From: Litorilinea aerophila
GTDB taxonomy: Bacteria; Chloroflexota; Anaerolineae; Caldilineales; Caldilineaceae
Length of the DNA stretch: 56,365 bases
Assembly: GCA_945905745.1 (NCBI GenBank)
Contig: CAMDQF010000003.1
Span: 1-56,365, forward strand
Direction: 5' to 3'
Both the position numbers and the translations under genes were made by a program. This document shows positions 30,575 to 38,800 of the stretch, piece after piece. Position 1 is the first letter of the stretch. Each line of letters opens with the position of its first letter. The notes under the pieces were generated by a model, which ran no database searches, was not told where the DNA came from, and worked only from the letters and a program-made list of their open reading frames with translations.

Positions 30575-31468
30575 CTACTTCTCCGGGAGTGGGACAAAGC
30601 CTAATTCGGCCACAATGCGTTGCCCCTCTGGCCCCATCACCCACGCCATATAGTCGGCGATGGCTCCAGTCGGTTGGCCCGCAATGTACATATACAAGTC
30701 GCGTGAGATGGGGTAGCTGCCGTCTGCGCCGCTGGCAACCGTCGGCAGGACAAAGGGCGAATCCGCATCTTTGGCCACTGCGATTGTCTTTTCGTGGCTG
30801 GTGTCCACGTAGCCCAGACCGTCGTAGCCGATGGCGTTGGGATTGCGCCGCACTTCGCTGGTGATTCCCACCGACGAGGGCATCAGAAGGGTCTGGGGCG
30901 CAAAGATGTCCTTGTTCTCTTTGTCGCCGCCGCGCACCACCTCTTCAAGAAAGTAGACGTGGGTTCCCGAATTGGTCTCCCTCGAGAGCAGAACAATCGG
31001 CGCGTCGTTGCCGCCCACCTCCTGCCAGTTGGTGATGCGCCCGGTGTAGATGTCGGCAAGCTGGTCAATGGAGAGTTCGCTCACCGGGTTTTCCAGGTTG
31101 ACGACAATCGCCAGGGCATCGATGGCAACCGTAAATTCCACCGCTTCGATGCCGTTGGCTTTGGCCGCCTCGTACTCTTTCTCTTTCATCTGGCGGGAAG
31201 CGTTGGCGATGTCCACTGTGCCGTTGATGAGGGCGGCGATACCTGTGCCCGATCCGCCGCCGGTGACGGCGATGGAGATCGACGGGGCCACCACCCGATA
31301 GGCTTCGGCCCAGGCCAGGGCCAGGTTGACGAGGGTGTCCGAGCCTTTGTTCTGGATGGCCCGCTGTTCCCCAGATATAGACTCGGCCTGAACAGTGCTG
31401 TCGCCACAACCAGCCAGGGGCAACAGTGCCAGTAGTAGGAAAGCCCACAGCCGCCAATGTCGGTTCAT
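30575..31468 (-). CDS. pstS: Phosphate-binding lipoprotein PstS
   Basis: This 297-residue protein has a signal peptide ending in lipobox PLAGC and a type II periplasmic-binding fold. Phosphate-contact segments include NKGSDTL, TGGGSGTGIAALI, NASRQMKEKE and SRETNSGTHVYF. It captures phosphate outside the cell for PstCA. It leads the cluster pstS-pstC-pstA-vapBC-pstB2-pstB1-phoU. ATG 31468 follows AGTAGGGCG. A perfect CRP-type palindrome lies about 56-71 bp upstream, and a PhoB-type regulator gene stands 530 bp upstream. Confidence 0.95.
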   Translation of the reverse strand: MNRHWRLWAFLLLALLPLAGCGDSTVQAESISGEQRAIQNKGSDTLVNLALAWAEAYRVVAPSISIAVTGGGSGTGIAALINGTVDIANASRQMKEKEYEAAKANGIEAVEFTVAIDALAIVVNLENPVSELSIDQLADIYTGRITNWQEVGGNDAPIVLLSRETNSGTHVYFLEEVVRGGDKENKDIFAPQTLLMPSSVGITSEVRRNPNAIGYDGLGYVDTSHEKTIAVAKDADSPFVLPTVASGADGSYPISRDLYMYIAGQPTGAIADYMAWVMGPEGQRIVAELGFVPLPEK

Positions 31469-31523
31469 ACGCCCTACTTTCCGTTCACCAGTCCGTTGAC
31501 CAAAAATATCGGATAAATCATTA

Positions 31524-31539
31524 TGTGAATAGTATCACA
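31524..31539. promoter_or_regulatory. CRP/FNR-like operator upstream of pstS
   Basis: The site TGTGAATAGTATCACA is a perfect TGTGA-N6-TCACA palindrome, with TTA/TAA flanks. It is centred about 63 bp before the pstS start. It matches the CRP-family consensus; which regulator binds is not known from this window. Confidence 0.55.
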
Positions 31540-31703
31540 ACTATAACGTGACCGCCCCACCCGGCTGGACAGAATGTCCCTACGTAAGCGTCAAAAAAAT
31601 AATTTACCGGTTTGATTCCGGGAATCGGCCAGGCGATGGTGCGATCCGGACCGGCACGTGGGCATGCCTACTCCTCTCACTGGTCACCAAGACGCCAGAT
31701 TTT

Positions 31704-31960
31704 TCGTTAGCGCGAAAAACCGCTGGGTCAACAGAGAATGGCGGAATCCCCCGGTAGGGGCATGAGGTGGGATGGCGCAAGAATCTGCGCATAGAAAGAG
31801 CGGTTTCATCGCCATCCCACCTCGTGCCCGCTGCGGCACAGACGGTGGGCCGCAGCGGGCACGAGGTGTGGCAGAAGCAAATGTAGCCGTCGAATGAGCC
31901 TCATCCACGCCACACCTCATGCCCCTACTGTCTGATCCCAAGACTTATTCGCGCTAACGA
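31704..31960. repeat. Nested three-hairpin palindrome (GGGGCATGAGGTG family)
   Basis: The outer arms TCGTTAGCGCGAA are at 31704-31716 and 31948-31960. Inside, 31754-31769 pairs with 31913-31928 (16 bp). Nested within are three hairpins: 31764-31777/31810-31823 (14 bp, 32-nt loop), 31821-31837/31849-31865 (17 bp, 11-nt loop) and 31863-31872/31909-31918 (10 bp, 36-nt loop). It fills the 530-bp gap between pstS and the regulator; no gene is seen here. Confidence 0.9.
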
Positions 31961-31999
31961 TTTTTCCGTGTTCTCTTTTATCCGTGTATACGTTCCTAT

Positions 32000-32734
32000 C
32001 TACCCCTCGAAGCGGTAGCCCACGCTGCGCACGGTCACAATGCGCCGGGGATTGGCCGGGTCATCCTCGATCTTCTCCCGCAGCCAGCGCACGTGGACAT
32101 CGACAGTGCGGCTGCCTCCGTCGAAGTCCCAGCCCCACACCCGTTCCAGAATCAGGTCCCGGCTCAGGGCCATACCCCGGTTGCGGGCCAGAAAGTGAAG
32201 CAGTTCAAACTCTTTGGGTTTGAGTTGAAGAACCTCGCCTCCGTTGACCACCTCGTGCCGATCCGGGTCGATGTGCAACGAGCCGAAGTTGAGCCCCGTC
32301 GTGGTCGGCGGTCGGCGGTCGGCGCTCTGCTCCTCTCCCTCTATCTCCTCCCGGATCATCCGCACCCGGCGCAGGTGGGCTTTGACCCGGGCCATCAGCT
32401 CCCGCATGGAAAAGGGTTTGGTCAGATAGTCATCCGCGCCCACTTCCAGGCCGACCACTTTGTCGATCTCGTCGTCCCGGGCCGTGAGCATGAGAATCGG
32501 CGTGGCCATCTCCTGGCGCAGGATGCGGCAAATCTCGAAGCCGTCCAATCCGGGCAGCATCACATCCAGCACAATCAGGTCCGGGCGCAGGCTACGCGCC
32601 AGTTCCAGCGCCTTGAAGCCGTCCGCTGCTGTGCTGACCGTGTAGCCCTGGCGGGTCAGATTGTATTCGATGGTGTCTATCAGTGAGGGTTCGTCCTCAA
32701 TCACTAGAACTTTCGGTGGGGCGTCGATATGCAT
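32000..32734 (-). CDS. OmpR/PhoB-type response regulator
   Basis: This 244-residue protein has an N-terminal receiver with phospho-acceptor D57 in [10 protein letters not shown], acidic pocket ED at 13-14, T84 and K106, and a C-terminal winged helix with [15 protein letters not shown] and the recognition region [14 protein letters not shown]. By neighbourhood (pst on one side, pit and DUF47 on the other) it is the likely phosphate-starvation regulator. No histidine kinase is present in the window. The linker holds a short GGTCGGC tandem repeat (about 32309-32328) encoding SADRRPP. It is probably co-transcribed with pit and DUF47, starting 7 bp after the DUF47 stop. Confidence 0.9.
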   Translation of the reverse strand: MHIDAPPKVLVIEDEPSLIDTIEYNLTRQGYTVSTAADGFKALELARSLRPDLIVLDVMLPGLDGFEICRILRQEMATPILMLTARDDEIDKVVGLEVGADDYLTKPFSMRELMARVKAHLRRVRMIREEIEGEEQSADRRPPTTTGLNFGSLHIDPDRHEVVNGGEVLQLKPKEFELLHFLARNRGMALSRDLILERVWGWDFDGGSRTVDVHVRWLREKIEDDPANPRRIVTVRSVGYRFEG

Positions 32735-32741
32735 ACCTCTT

Positions 32742-33371
32742 TCAGGTCATTTTCACAATTAGAGAGCCAATGATATTCGCGGCCTGATCAGCCTGATCGG
32801 CCGCGTTGCTGACGTGGCGGTAGACCTCGCGTTTGCGCAACATCTCCATCACGTGATGCACACTCTCTGGCCCGGAAAAGAGTTCGGCGATGGCCTCCCG
32901 ATAGGAGCGCTCCACCTGGTTTTCCCGGTGTTTGATGCGCTGGGCGTGATCCATCGCCACCATCGGGTTGTCATCCAAGCGTTCAATCGCCAGTACCAGT
33001 TCGTCGGCGGCCTCGCGCAGCCGGGTGACCATTTGGGTCAAATGCTTGTCAGCGGTCACGCCCAATGTCTTCATCTCCTCGACAGTCGTATAGGCGTAGT
33101 CCAGAACGTCGTCCAGATAGAGGGAGAGATCGAAGATGTTCTCCCGGTCAAAGGGGGTGACAAAGGTCTTGTGCAGTTCGTCAATCAGAATTCGGCGCAA
33201 TTCATCCCCATCCTTTTCCGCCCGTTCTACCCGTTCCATACTGGCTTTGTCGCCATTCTCCACATAGACGCACAGGGCATTGACGCCGATTTGCACCTGC
33301 TCGGCCTGTTTCTGCAAAAGCTGCAAGAAGATATTTACTCGTTTGCCGGGACGCAAGGAAAAGTTTGACAT
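32742..33371 (-). CDS. DUF47/PhoU-like protein, Pit accessory
   Basis: This 209-residue all-helical protein is of the DUF47 family (PhoU-like), with [36 protein letters not shown] motifs shortened here as DELHKTF and TPFDREN. Such proteins are encoded next to Pit transporters and modulate them. That is the case here: it begins 16 bp after pit. The ATG at 33371 follows GGAGTGA; a TTG one codon upstream is less likely. In this genome it coexists with a true PhoU at 25618. Confidence 0.92.
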   Translation of the reverse strand: MSNFSLRPGKRVNIFLQLLQKQAEQVQIGVNALCVYVENGDKASMERVERAEKDGDELRRILIDELHKTFVTPFDRENIFDLSLYLDDVLDYAYTTVEEMKTLGVTADKHLTQMVTRLREAADELVLAIERLDDNPMVAMDHAQRIKHRENQVERSYREAIAELFSGPESVHHVMEMLRKREVYRHVSNAADQADQAANIIGSLIVKMT

Positions 33372-33387
33372 CAATCACTCCACTGGA

Positions 33388-34383
33388 TTAAGGGCCGAAG
33401 ACGAAGCGCAAAAGATAGTAGAGCAGCAGCGCCAACAGCGCAGTAATGGGGACTGTGATCAGCCAGGCCACACCGATATCCCCCAGGTTGCTCCAGCGTA
33501 CCTGATTTCTGCGCTGGGACGCGCCCACGCCCACAATCGCCGAACTGACTACGTGGGTGGTGCTGACCGGCCCACCCAACAGTGACGCGCCCAAAATCAC
33601 AACGCTGGAGGTCAACTGGGAGGCAAAGCTATGTACCGGGCGGATGCGGTAGAACTTGCCGCCCATGGTGCGGATGATGCGCCAGCCGCCTGCCGCGGTC
33701 CCAATGCTGATAGCCAGGGCATTGGCGACAATCACCCACAGGGGCACCTGAAAGACACCTTCAAAACCCAGGATGACCATTCCCAGCGCCACAATCCCGG
33801 CGGTCTTTTGGGCATCATTGGCCCCGTGCGAGAGGGCCAGCGTCGTGGCTGTGACCAATTGCAGCCGGTTGAAGGTGGTGTTGATGCGGGGCGTAGCGTC
33901 CCGGGCCAGGAAGAAGATCAGCCGCAACAGAATCCACCCCATCACAAATCCCAATACCGGCGACACAAAGAGCGCCAGGGCAATTTTGATCAGACCCTCA
34001 ATTTTCAGCACAGACCAACCGCCATAGGCCACCGCCGCGCCCACCAGCCCCCCAGCCAGGGCGTGGGAAGAGCTGGAGGGTATGCCCCACAGCCAGGTGA
34101 CGAGACTCCACAGCGAGCCGGAAGCCAGCGCGGCGATGACGACGGTTATCGTAATGCTGGATGGGGCGACAAGCTCCTTGCCCACTGTAATCGCCACCGC
34201 CGAGCCAAACAGCAGTGGCCCCAGTAGATTTGCCACAGCCGCCATCGCCAGGGCATAGCGGGGCGAGAGCGCACGGGAGGCGATAATCGTCGCCACCGCG
34301 TTGGCTGCGTCGTGGAAACCGTTGAGGAAGGCGAAACCCAGGGTCAGCACCAGCAAAACGGCAAAACTGAGATCAGGGGACAT
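33388..34383 (-). CDS. pit: Low-affinity inorganic phosphate transporter, Pit family
   Basis: This 331-residue membrane protein has the paired PiT signatures: GFHDAANAVATIIASRAL near the N-terminus and SHGANDAQKTAGIVALG in the second half, with about ten hydrophobic helices. It imports metal-phosphate by proton or Na+ symport, complementing high-affinity Pst. ATG 34383 begins 10 bp after the stop of the M14 peptidase, and DUF47 follows at once, so it belongs to the M14-pit-DUF47-regulator run. Upstream in-frame ATG codons lie inside the peptidase gene and are rejected. Confidence 0.93.
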   Translation of the reverse strand: MSPDLSFAVLLVLTLGFAFLNGFHDAANAVATIIASRALSPRYALAMAAVANLLGPLLFGSAVAITVGKELVAPSSITITVVIAALASGSLWSLVTWLWGIPSSSSHALAGGLVGAAVAYGGWSVLKIEGLIKIALALFVSPVLGFVMGWILLRLIFFLARDATPRINTTFNRLQLVTATTLALSHGANDAQKTAGIVALGMVILGFEGVFQVPLWVIVANALAISIGTAAGGWRIIRTMGGKFYRIRPVHSFASQLTSSVVILGASLLGGPVSTTHVVSSAIVGVGASQRRNQVRWSNLGDIGVAWLITVPITALLALLLYYLLRFVFGP

Positions 34384-34393
34384 GGCGAGCGCC

Positions 34394-36070
34394 CTATCCC
34401 GGTAGCGCCACAGAACGGCGCAGATTTCCCGCCCGGTCGCTGAGGACGGCCACGCCGATTTCGTCTCCCGGCTGGCCCTGGACAATCCACTCGGCCCAGG
34501 TGCGGTTGTCTGTCGGGCTGCTGCCGTAGTGGGCCAAGACTGACAGTTTGTTGCTCCGTCCTTGCAGATGGCCCAGTTCTGTGCGCGCTTTGCCGGTGAC
34601 AAGGGCTGCGCCGTCGGGCAGAGTCAACTCTACCCGCACGGGCCGGGCCGCGGCCCGCTTCTGCCCCTGGCCGCTGGTATTCGTCGCCAGAAAGCCGCTG
34701 TTCTCCACCACCAGCCGCAGCCGGTAACGTCCGTCGCCCAGCGCTGTCGCCGCCAGTTCGTGTAATGTGAGCCGGGGCAGCATATCCGCCAGAGCCAGTG
34801 CCCAGGGTGTATTCTTCTCCGCCTCTTCGCCCATCAGATGGTGGGGCGGATTGCGGAAGGTGTACATCCGGTTCAGCCCGCCCAACTCTATCCGGCCAAG
34901 TTGGGGATGCTCGTAGGCGTACCAATCCGCCAACGCGTCTGCAGGTGCGTTGGCCTCCAGCCAGCGCAGAATCTTCACGTCGTCTTCGTGGGGGTGTTTG
35001 CGAAACCACTCGATAAAATCCCGGTCTGCGATACCAGCGCGGCCAGGCAGGTCCCAAAGTTCGACAGTAAAGGCGAAGATGCCCAGGTGGTCGTAGACCC
35101 AATCATCGAAGGCGCCGGTGGTCACTTCGGTCGGGTGGTAGCGGAAGCCGTGATAGACCGAAATACACTTGTAGCCGGTCAGTTCTTTGCCCCGCTCGCC
35201 CATCAACTCGTAAACCCAGAGGTCGTTGACATCCATTTTGTCGTCGGGGCGGGTGCTGAAGGGGCGCAGGATGACGCCGCTGAAGGTGTGATAGGTGATG
35301 GCGATGTTGATGTTGGGGTGGCGGGTGATGAAATCCACCGTCGCCCGGATTTCTACCTCCGAAGTCGGATAGGGACCCGCACCGAACTGTTCGTTTTCTG
35401 GCTTCCACTCAAAGGGAAAATTGCGGTTGAAATCCAGCCCCTGCACCGGGCGAGCTTCCTGAATCTGCACGCCGTCGTAGTTTTCGATGCGCCCTTCCTG
35501 AAAGAGGCGATAGAATGTGCCATCCTGCTCGTCTGGCCCCCGCTTCTCCATCAGCCGGGGACTTTGGCTGCTCACCTTCCAGTCGCCGTTGGGGTCGGGG
35601 ATACGCATTTGCAAAATGCGCCCGTCCCCGTCCATATCCTTCGCGTGGATGCCGTCCGCCTTCTCGTCAAAAGGATAGGGCCGGGTTCCTGAACGGATGT
35701 ATTGGGGCACGGCAGCCAGGGCCAGGGCCGCGCCGTCCGGGTTGAGCCGGGGCGCAAGATAGACTGCGCAGTTGTCCAGCAGCCGGGTGGTGCGGGCATC
35801 TGTGCCGTAACCGCTGAGGAGCGTATGCGCGATGTGGAGGGCGGTCGTCGTGCCGGCCACTTCTGTGGCGTGGATGTTGGCGTCGATCCACAGCGCCGGT
35901 TTGTCTGTGTCCGGGCCAGTGGCCAGATTCGTGAGTGTCAAGAGAGGAATCTCGCGCCCCTCGTAGCTCTTGCCCAGAGAGGAGAGTACGGCCAGCTTTG
36001 GATAATGTGCTGCCCAGCCAGCTAGAATTGCAGAGAGTTCGTCGTTTGTAAAGTAGTAGTTGAAGTTCAT
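34394..36070 (-). CDS. M14-family zinc carboxypeptidase
   Basis: This 558-residue protein has the M14 zinc ligands in IHATEVAG (H-x-x-E) and YHTFSG (His), substrate-binding GLDFNRNFP and catalytic Glu in FTVELWD, so the active site is complete. A further beta-rich domain of about 150 residues follows (residues about 420-558), as in other large bacterial members. No signal peptide is seen, so it may work in the cytoplasm. It lies directly upstream of pit and may share its transcript; the link to phosphate is not evident. ATG 36070 is the first in frame. A double-hairpin repeat lies upstream. Confidence 0.87.
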   Translation of the reverse strand: MNFNYYFTNDELSAILAGWAAHYPKLAVLSSLGKSYEGREIPLLTLTNLATGPDTDKPALWIDANIHATEVAGTTTALHIAHTLLSGYGTDARTTRLLDNCAVYLAPRLNPDGAALALAAVPQYIRSGTRPYPFDEKADGIHAKDMDGDGRILQMRIPDPNGDWKVSSQSPRLMEKRGPDEQDGTFYRLFQEGRIENYDGVQIQEARPVQGLDFNRNFPFEWKPENEQFGAGPYPTSEVEIRATVDFITRHPNINIAITYHTFSGVILRPFSTRPDDKMDVNDLWVYELMGERGKELTGYKCISVYHGFRYHPTEVTTGAFDDWVYDHLGIFAFTVELWDLPGRAGIADRDFIEWFRKHPHEDDVKILRWLEANAPADALADWYAYEHPQLGRIELGGLNRMYTFRNPPHHLMGEEAEKNTPWALALADMLPRLTLHELAATALGDGRYRLRLVVENSGFLATNTSGQGQKRAAARPVRVELTLPDGAALVTGKARTELGHLQGRSNKLSVLAHYGSSPTDNRTWAEWIVQGQPGDEIGVAVLSDRAGNLRRSVALPG

Positions 36071-36101
36071 TCTATCCGTCTTTCAGTGAGATGCGCACAA
36101 T

Positions 36102-36250
36102 CGTAGGTTGGGTGAATGCCGCCCACGCTGCGTCGAATGTTCAACCAACAGCCCAGGCATTCACCCAACATTGGTCGGATTCGTGTTTGGTTCTCGACGC
36201 ACTCGCGGTCGGGAGTTCGATGATCTCCGGCGTCGAGAACCCAACCTACG
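36102..36250. repeat. Double-hairpin element, GTTGGGT family, copy 2
   Basis: Hairpin 1 pairs 36107-36120 with 36156-36169 (14 bp, GTTGGGTGAATGCC arm, 35-nt loop). Hairpin 2 pairs 36189-36200 with 36230-36241 (12 bp, extended with one mismatch, 29-nt loop). The outer words CGTAGGTTGGGT and ACCCAACCTACG are the same as in copies 1 and 3. Its right end touches the stop of the M20 gene (36251). Confidence 0.9.
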
Positions 36251-37411
36251 CTATACAGCCAACTCCATCAGCAGCGCGGTCAACAGCGCCAGCCGCCCGG
36301 CAATCTGGTCCACTTCGATGTGTTCGTGGTCCGCGTGCGCTCCGTGACCGGGCACACCCAGGCCATCCAGTGTGGGGATGCCCAGCGCGCCGGTCAGGTT
36401 ACCGTCGCTGCCGCCGCCTGTCGCGCCTTCCTGCAAATCCAGCCCGATCTTTGCGCCGATGGTCTGGGCCTGGGCAAAGAGAGCCGCCGTCACTTTGCGT
36501 TCCAGCGGGGGACGCCCGCCGCCGTCGTGGGTGACGATTTTCGCGCCAGCGACAACCGGCTTCAGCCCGCGGATGGCGTGGCGCACCCGGTCCATCTCCT
36601 CGGCGGTCCAGGAACGCACGTCGATGATCGCTGCGGCGTGGGGTGCGACCACATTCGAGCGGGTTCCACCGCTGACGACGCCCACATTGACGGTCGTGCC
36701 CGCCTCCATATCGGTCAATTTGTGCAGGGCCAGAATCTGGTGGGCCAACTCCTGAATGGCGCTGATGCCCTTCTCCGGTTCCACCCCTGCGTGGGCGGCC
36801 TTCCCGGTGATTTCTACTTCAAAATGGCCTGTGCCCTTGCGTGCGGTTTTGATTACCCCGCCAGGCAGAGGGGACTCCATCACCAGCACGTAGGCGGCCT
36901 GGCGGGCTTCGTATTCGATCAACTGCTGAGAGGTATGGCTGCCCGTCTCCTCGTCAGAGGTCGCCAGCAGCACTACTGGCCGGGGCAGACGCAGACCCAT
37001 CTCCTGCACGCCGTGGATGACAAATTCCACCAGGGCCAGGCTGGATTGCATATCAAAGATGCCGGGGCCGTAGGCCCAGCCCATCTCGTCGATGCGCCAG
37101 GGATGGGTTGCCAGGGAGCCGACGGGCCAGACTGTGTCGAAATGGCAGAGGATCAGGGCCGGCTTGGCTGTGGGGTCAGCCACATAGGCCGGTTTGTTGA
37201 AAACGGCGCGCAGGTGATTGCCCCGCTCTGGATTGGGTATGATGTCAATTTTCATACCGACTGCGGCGTAGCGCTTCGCCAATAGTTCGGCGAAATCGTC
37301 CAGCCGGTCTTTGTCGTCACTGGGGGTCTCGTGTTCCACCAGCAGTCGGATGGTGGCAAGAATCTCTTCCCGTTTGGTCTGATAGAAGCCCACAAGTCGT
37401 TGGGTATACAT
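36251..37411 (-). CDS. M20-family peptidase, glutamate-carboxypeptidase-like
   Basis: This 386-residue protein has an intact M20 active site: LCHFDTVWP, GIFDMQSSLAL, TSDEETGS (catalytic Glu and metal Glu) and HADHEHIEV at the C-terminus. A dimerisation lid is at residues about 180-290 (KAAHAGVEPEKG). This is the carboxypeptidase G2/ArgE type, and it probably removes glutamate or acyl groups. ATG 37411 follows a strong AAAGGAGG. It is on the same strand as the M14 gene, but the double-hairpin element lies between them. Confidence 0.9.
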   Translation of the reverse strand: MYTQRLVGFYQTKREEILATIRLLVEHETPSDDKDRLDDFAELLAKRYAAVGMKIDIIPNPERGNHLRAVFNKPAYVADPTAKPALILCHFDTVWPVGSLATHPWRIDEMGWAYGPGIFDMQSSLALVEFVIHGVQEMGLRLPRPVVLLATSDEETGSHTSQQLIEYEARQAAYVLVMESPLPGGVIKTARKGTGHFEVEITGKAAHAGVEPEKGISAIQELAHQILALHKLTDMEAGTTVNVGVVSGGTRSNVVAPHAAAIIDVRSWTAEEMDRVRHAIRGLKPVVAGAKIVTHDGGGRPPLERKVTAALFAQAQTIGAKIGLDLQEGATGGGSDGNLTGALGIPTLDGLGVPGHGAHADHEHIEVDQIAGRLALLTALLMELAV

Positions 37412-37500
37412 TTGCTTCCTCCTTTGGGTGAAGAACAGGCTACCAGAATCCGTGAATTTGCTCTGCGAAATCTGCCTTCATCTGCGAAAATCTGTGTTGC

Positions 37501-38001
37501 CTATCTTCCAAAGCCGAAGTCGAGCACGCTGAAAAAGAGCGGGATCATCACCACAAAGCCAACGAAAATAGCCACCACTTCCAGATAGACCCAGCCCTGG
37601 GCCGCGCGCAGCCACGTGCGCTGACGATCCCGCCCGGCTGGTCGCCGCTCGGTAAAGATGTAGCGCACTGTGTACATTTCGGCAGGGCGCACGGCTTCCA
37701 GGGGTTGCACATCCCAGCCCGTGTGCTGGAAGGGACGGGGAAAGGAAGTGACCAATTTGTGCGCCACATAGCCCACCGGCAGCACAAAGAGAAACCAATA
37801 GATTGCCGCTCCCAGTACCCAATCCAGCCAACGCCAGGGAATCGGGCTGTAGTAGGCGAAGATATCCACCCAGAGCCAGGCCAGATAAAAAATGATAGGG
37901 CTTGCCAGCAGCCAATAGCCAATGCCGTTGGCCTGGGGGGTGGCTTCGATCAGCAGTGCCCGCACTTCCCGCCGGGTCGGTTTTGTCGTCGTTTCAGTCA
38001 T
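37501..38001 (-). CDS. Uncharacterised membrane protein
   Basis: This 166-residue protein is not recognised. It has a basic N-terminus and three hydrophobic segments (about residues 28-50, 60-85 and 140-160), with a soluble stretch between the last two (WDVQPLEAVRPAEMYTVRYI). The C-terminus ends FSVLDFGFGR. ATG 38001 is preferred to GTG 38013 because GGAG precedes it. It lies between the M20 gene and a NYN-domain gene on the same strand, each separated by about 50-90 bp with CTGCG-type repeats at 37450-37500. Confidence 0.6.
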   Translation of the reverse strand: MTETTTKPTRREVRALLIEATPQANGIGYWLLASPIIFYLAWLWVDIFAYYSPIPWRWLDWVLGAAIYWFLFVLPVGYVAHKLVTSFPRPFQHTGWDVQPLEAVRPAEMYTVRYIFTERRPAGRDRQRTWLRAAQGWVYLEVVAIFVGFVVMIPLFFSVLDFGFGR

Positions 38002-38050
38002 CGATTGCTCCACTTAACCACAACGGCTTCCTCTCTTCGTGCCTTCGTGG

Positions 38051-38557
38051 TTATTTCTTCTTGTGTGGCTTCTTTGCTTTGTCGAACATACGCAGCCACT
38101 GGTCTACTTCCCGGTCAGAGAGATTCACGTGGCTCTCGGCGCCCGCTTCTTGTGTCTGGACCGTTGCGTCTTTCTTGCGCGGTTTCGTCTGCATCCGTTG
38201 CACGAATTCGTCGCTGCGCCAGACTTCCACTTCGGCGGCCGCGGCATCCCGGCGCAGTTCCGCATCGTTGGAGACGAGAATCAGCCCTTTGCCTGCGCTG
38301 CGCAGACGGCGACGGATCAGTTCGTCGGCGTCCTGGGGGTTGCGGGCAAAGATTACATTCACCCCCGCACCGCTCAGCCCAATCGAGCGCCCGCCAGTGA
38401 TGCCGTGATCAAAGACGACAGTTATCCGGTCTGCGGCTTTGCTGCGCCAAATCCGTAGGCGCGCCACCAGTCTGGCCTCGTCGTCCTCGTCTGCCAGACT
38501 GATGTCCGGGATGGAACCCGACCCGATTAAGTTATGGCCGTCGATTAGTAACGGCAC
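38051..38557 (-). CDS. NYN/YacP-type PIN-like domain protein
   Basis: This 168-residue protein begins MPLLIDGHNLIG, the NYN/YacP strand with the first metal-binding Asp. It continues with TVVFDHG, FARNPQDADELI and ILVSNDAELRR, giving the acidic cluster of the PIN-like fold. YacP proteins (Rae1-like) are RNA endonucleases linked to ribosomes. A basic/acidic tail of about 45 residues ends in a lysine run. GTG 38557 follows GGGGGTAACGC. Which RNA it cuts is not known. Confidence 0.82.
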   Translation of the reverse strand: MPLLIDGHNLIGSGSIPDISLADEDDEARLVARLRIWRSKAADRITVVFDHGITGGRSIGLSGAGVNVIFARNPQDADELIRRRLRSAGKGLILVSNDAELRRDAAAAEVEVWRSDEFVQRMQTKPRKKDATVQTQEAGAESHVNLSDREVDQWLRMFDKAKKPHKKK

Positions 38558-38574
38558 GCGTTACCCCCTGTGGT

Positions 38575-38725
38575 TGGCGTATTTCATACTGCATATTGCG
38601 TATTCCGACTGCACGTGCCGTCTCAGAAAATCAGATCAGTTGTACATGAGGGCACACACCAATAATCAACGAAAATAGGAACGCAGATTTCGCAGAGGAC
38701 GCAGATTACGCAGATTTTATCCGTG
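38575..38725. repeat. Intergenic repeat patch (TATTGCGTATT and ACGCAGATT families)
   Basis: A TATTGCGTATTCC half-unit occurs near 38578-38605. From 38681, direct repeats of the ACGCAGATT/CGCAGAGGACGCAGATT type continue to about 38718. Similar CTGCG runs lie at 5800-5835 and 37450-37500. No gene is seen between 38558 and 38800. Confidence 0.75.
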
Positions 38726-38800
38726 TGAACCCGTCCTTTCCGTGTCAGCCGTGTTCTATTTTCAGAACAGAACAGGCGCAGAAAAGATTGGAAAATCCCT

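Noticed and set aside
31469..31999. A small gene in the 530-bp gap upstream of pstS
   Set aside because: The few short frames lie in the nested palindromes and lack ribosome sites.
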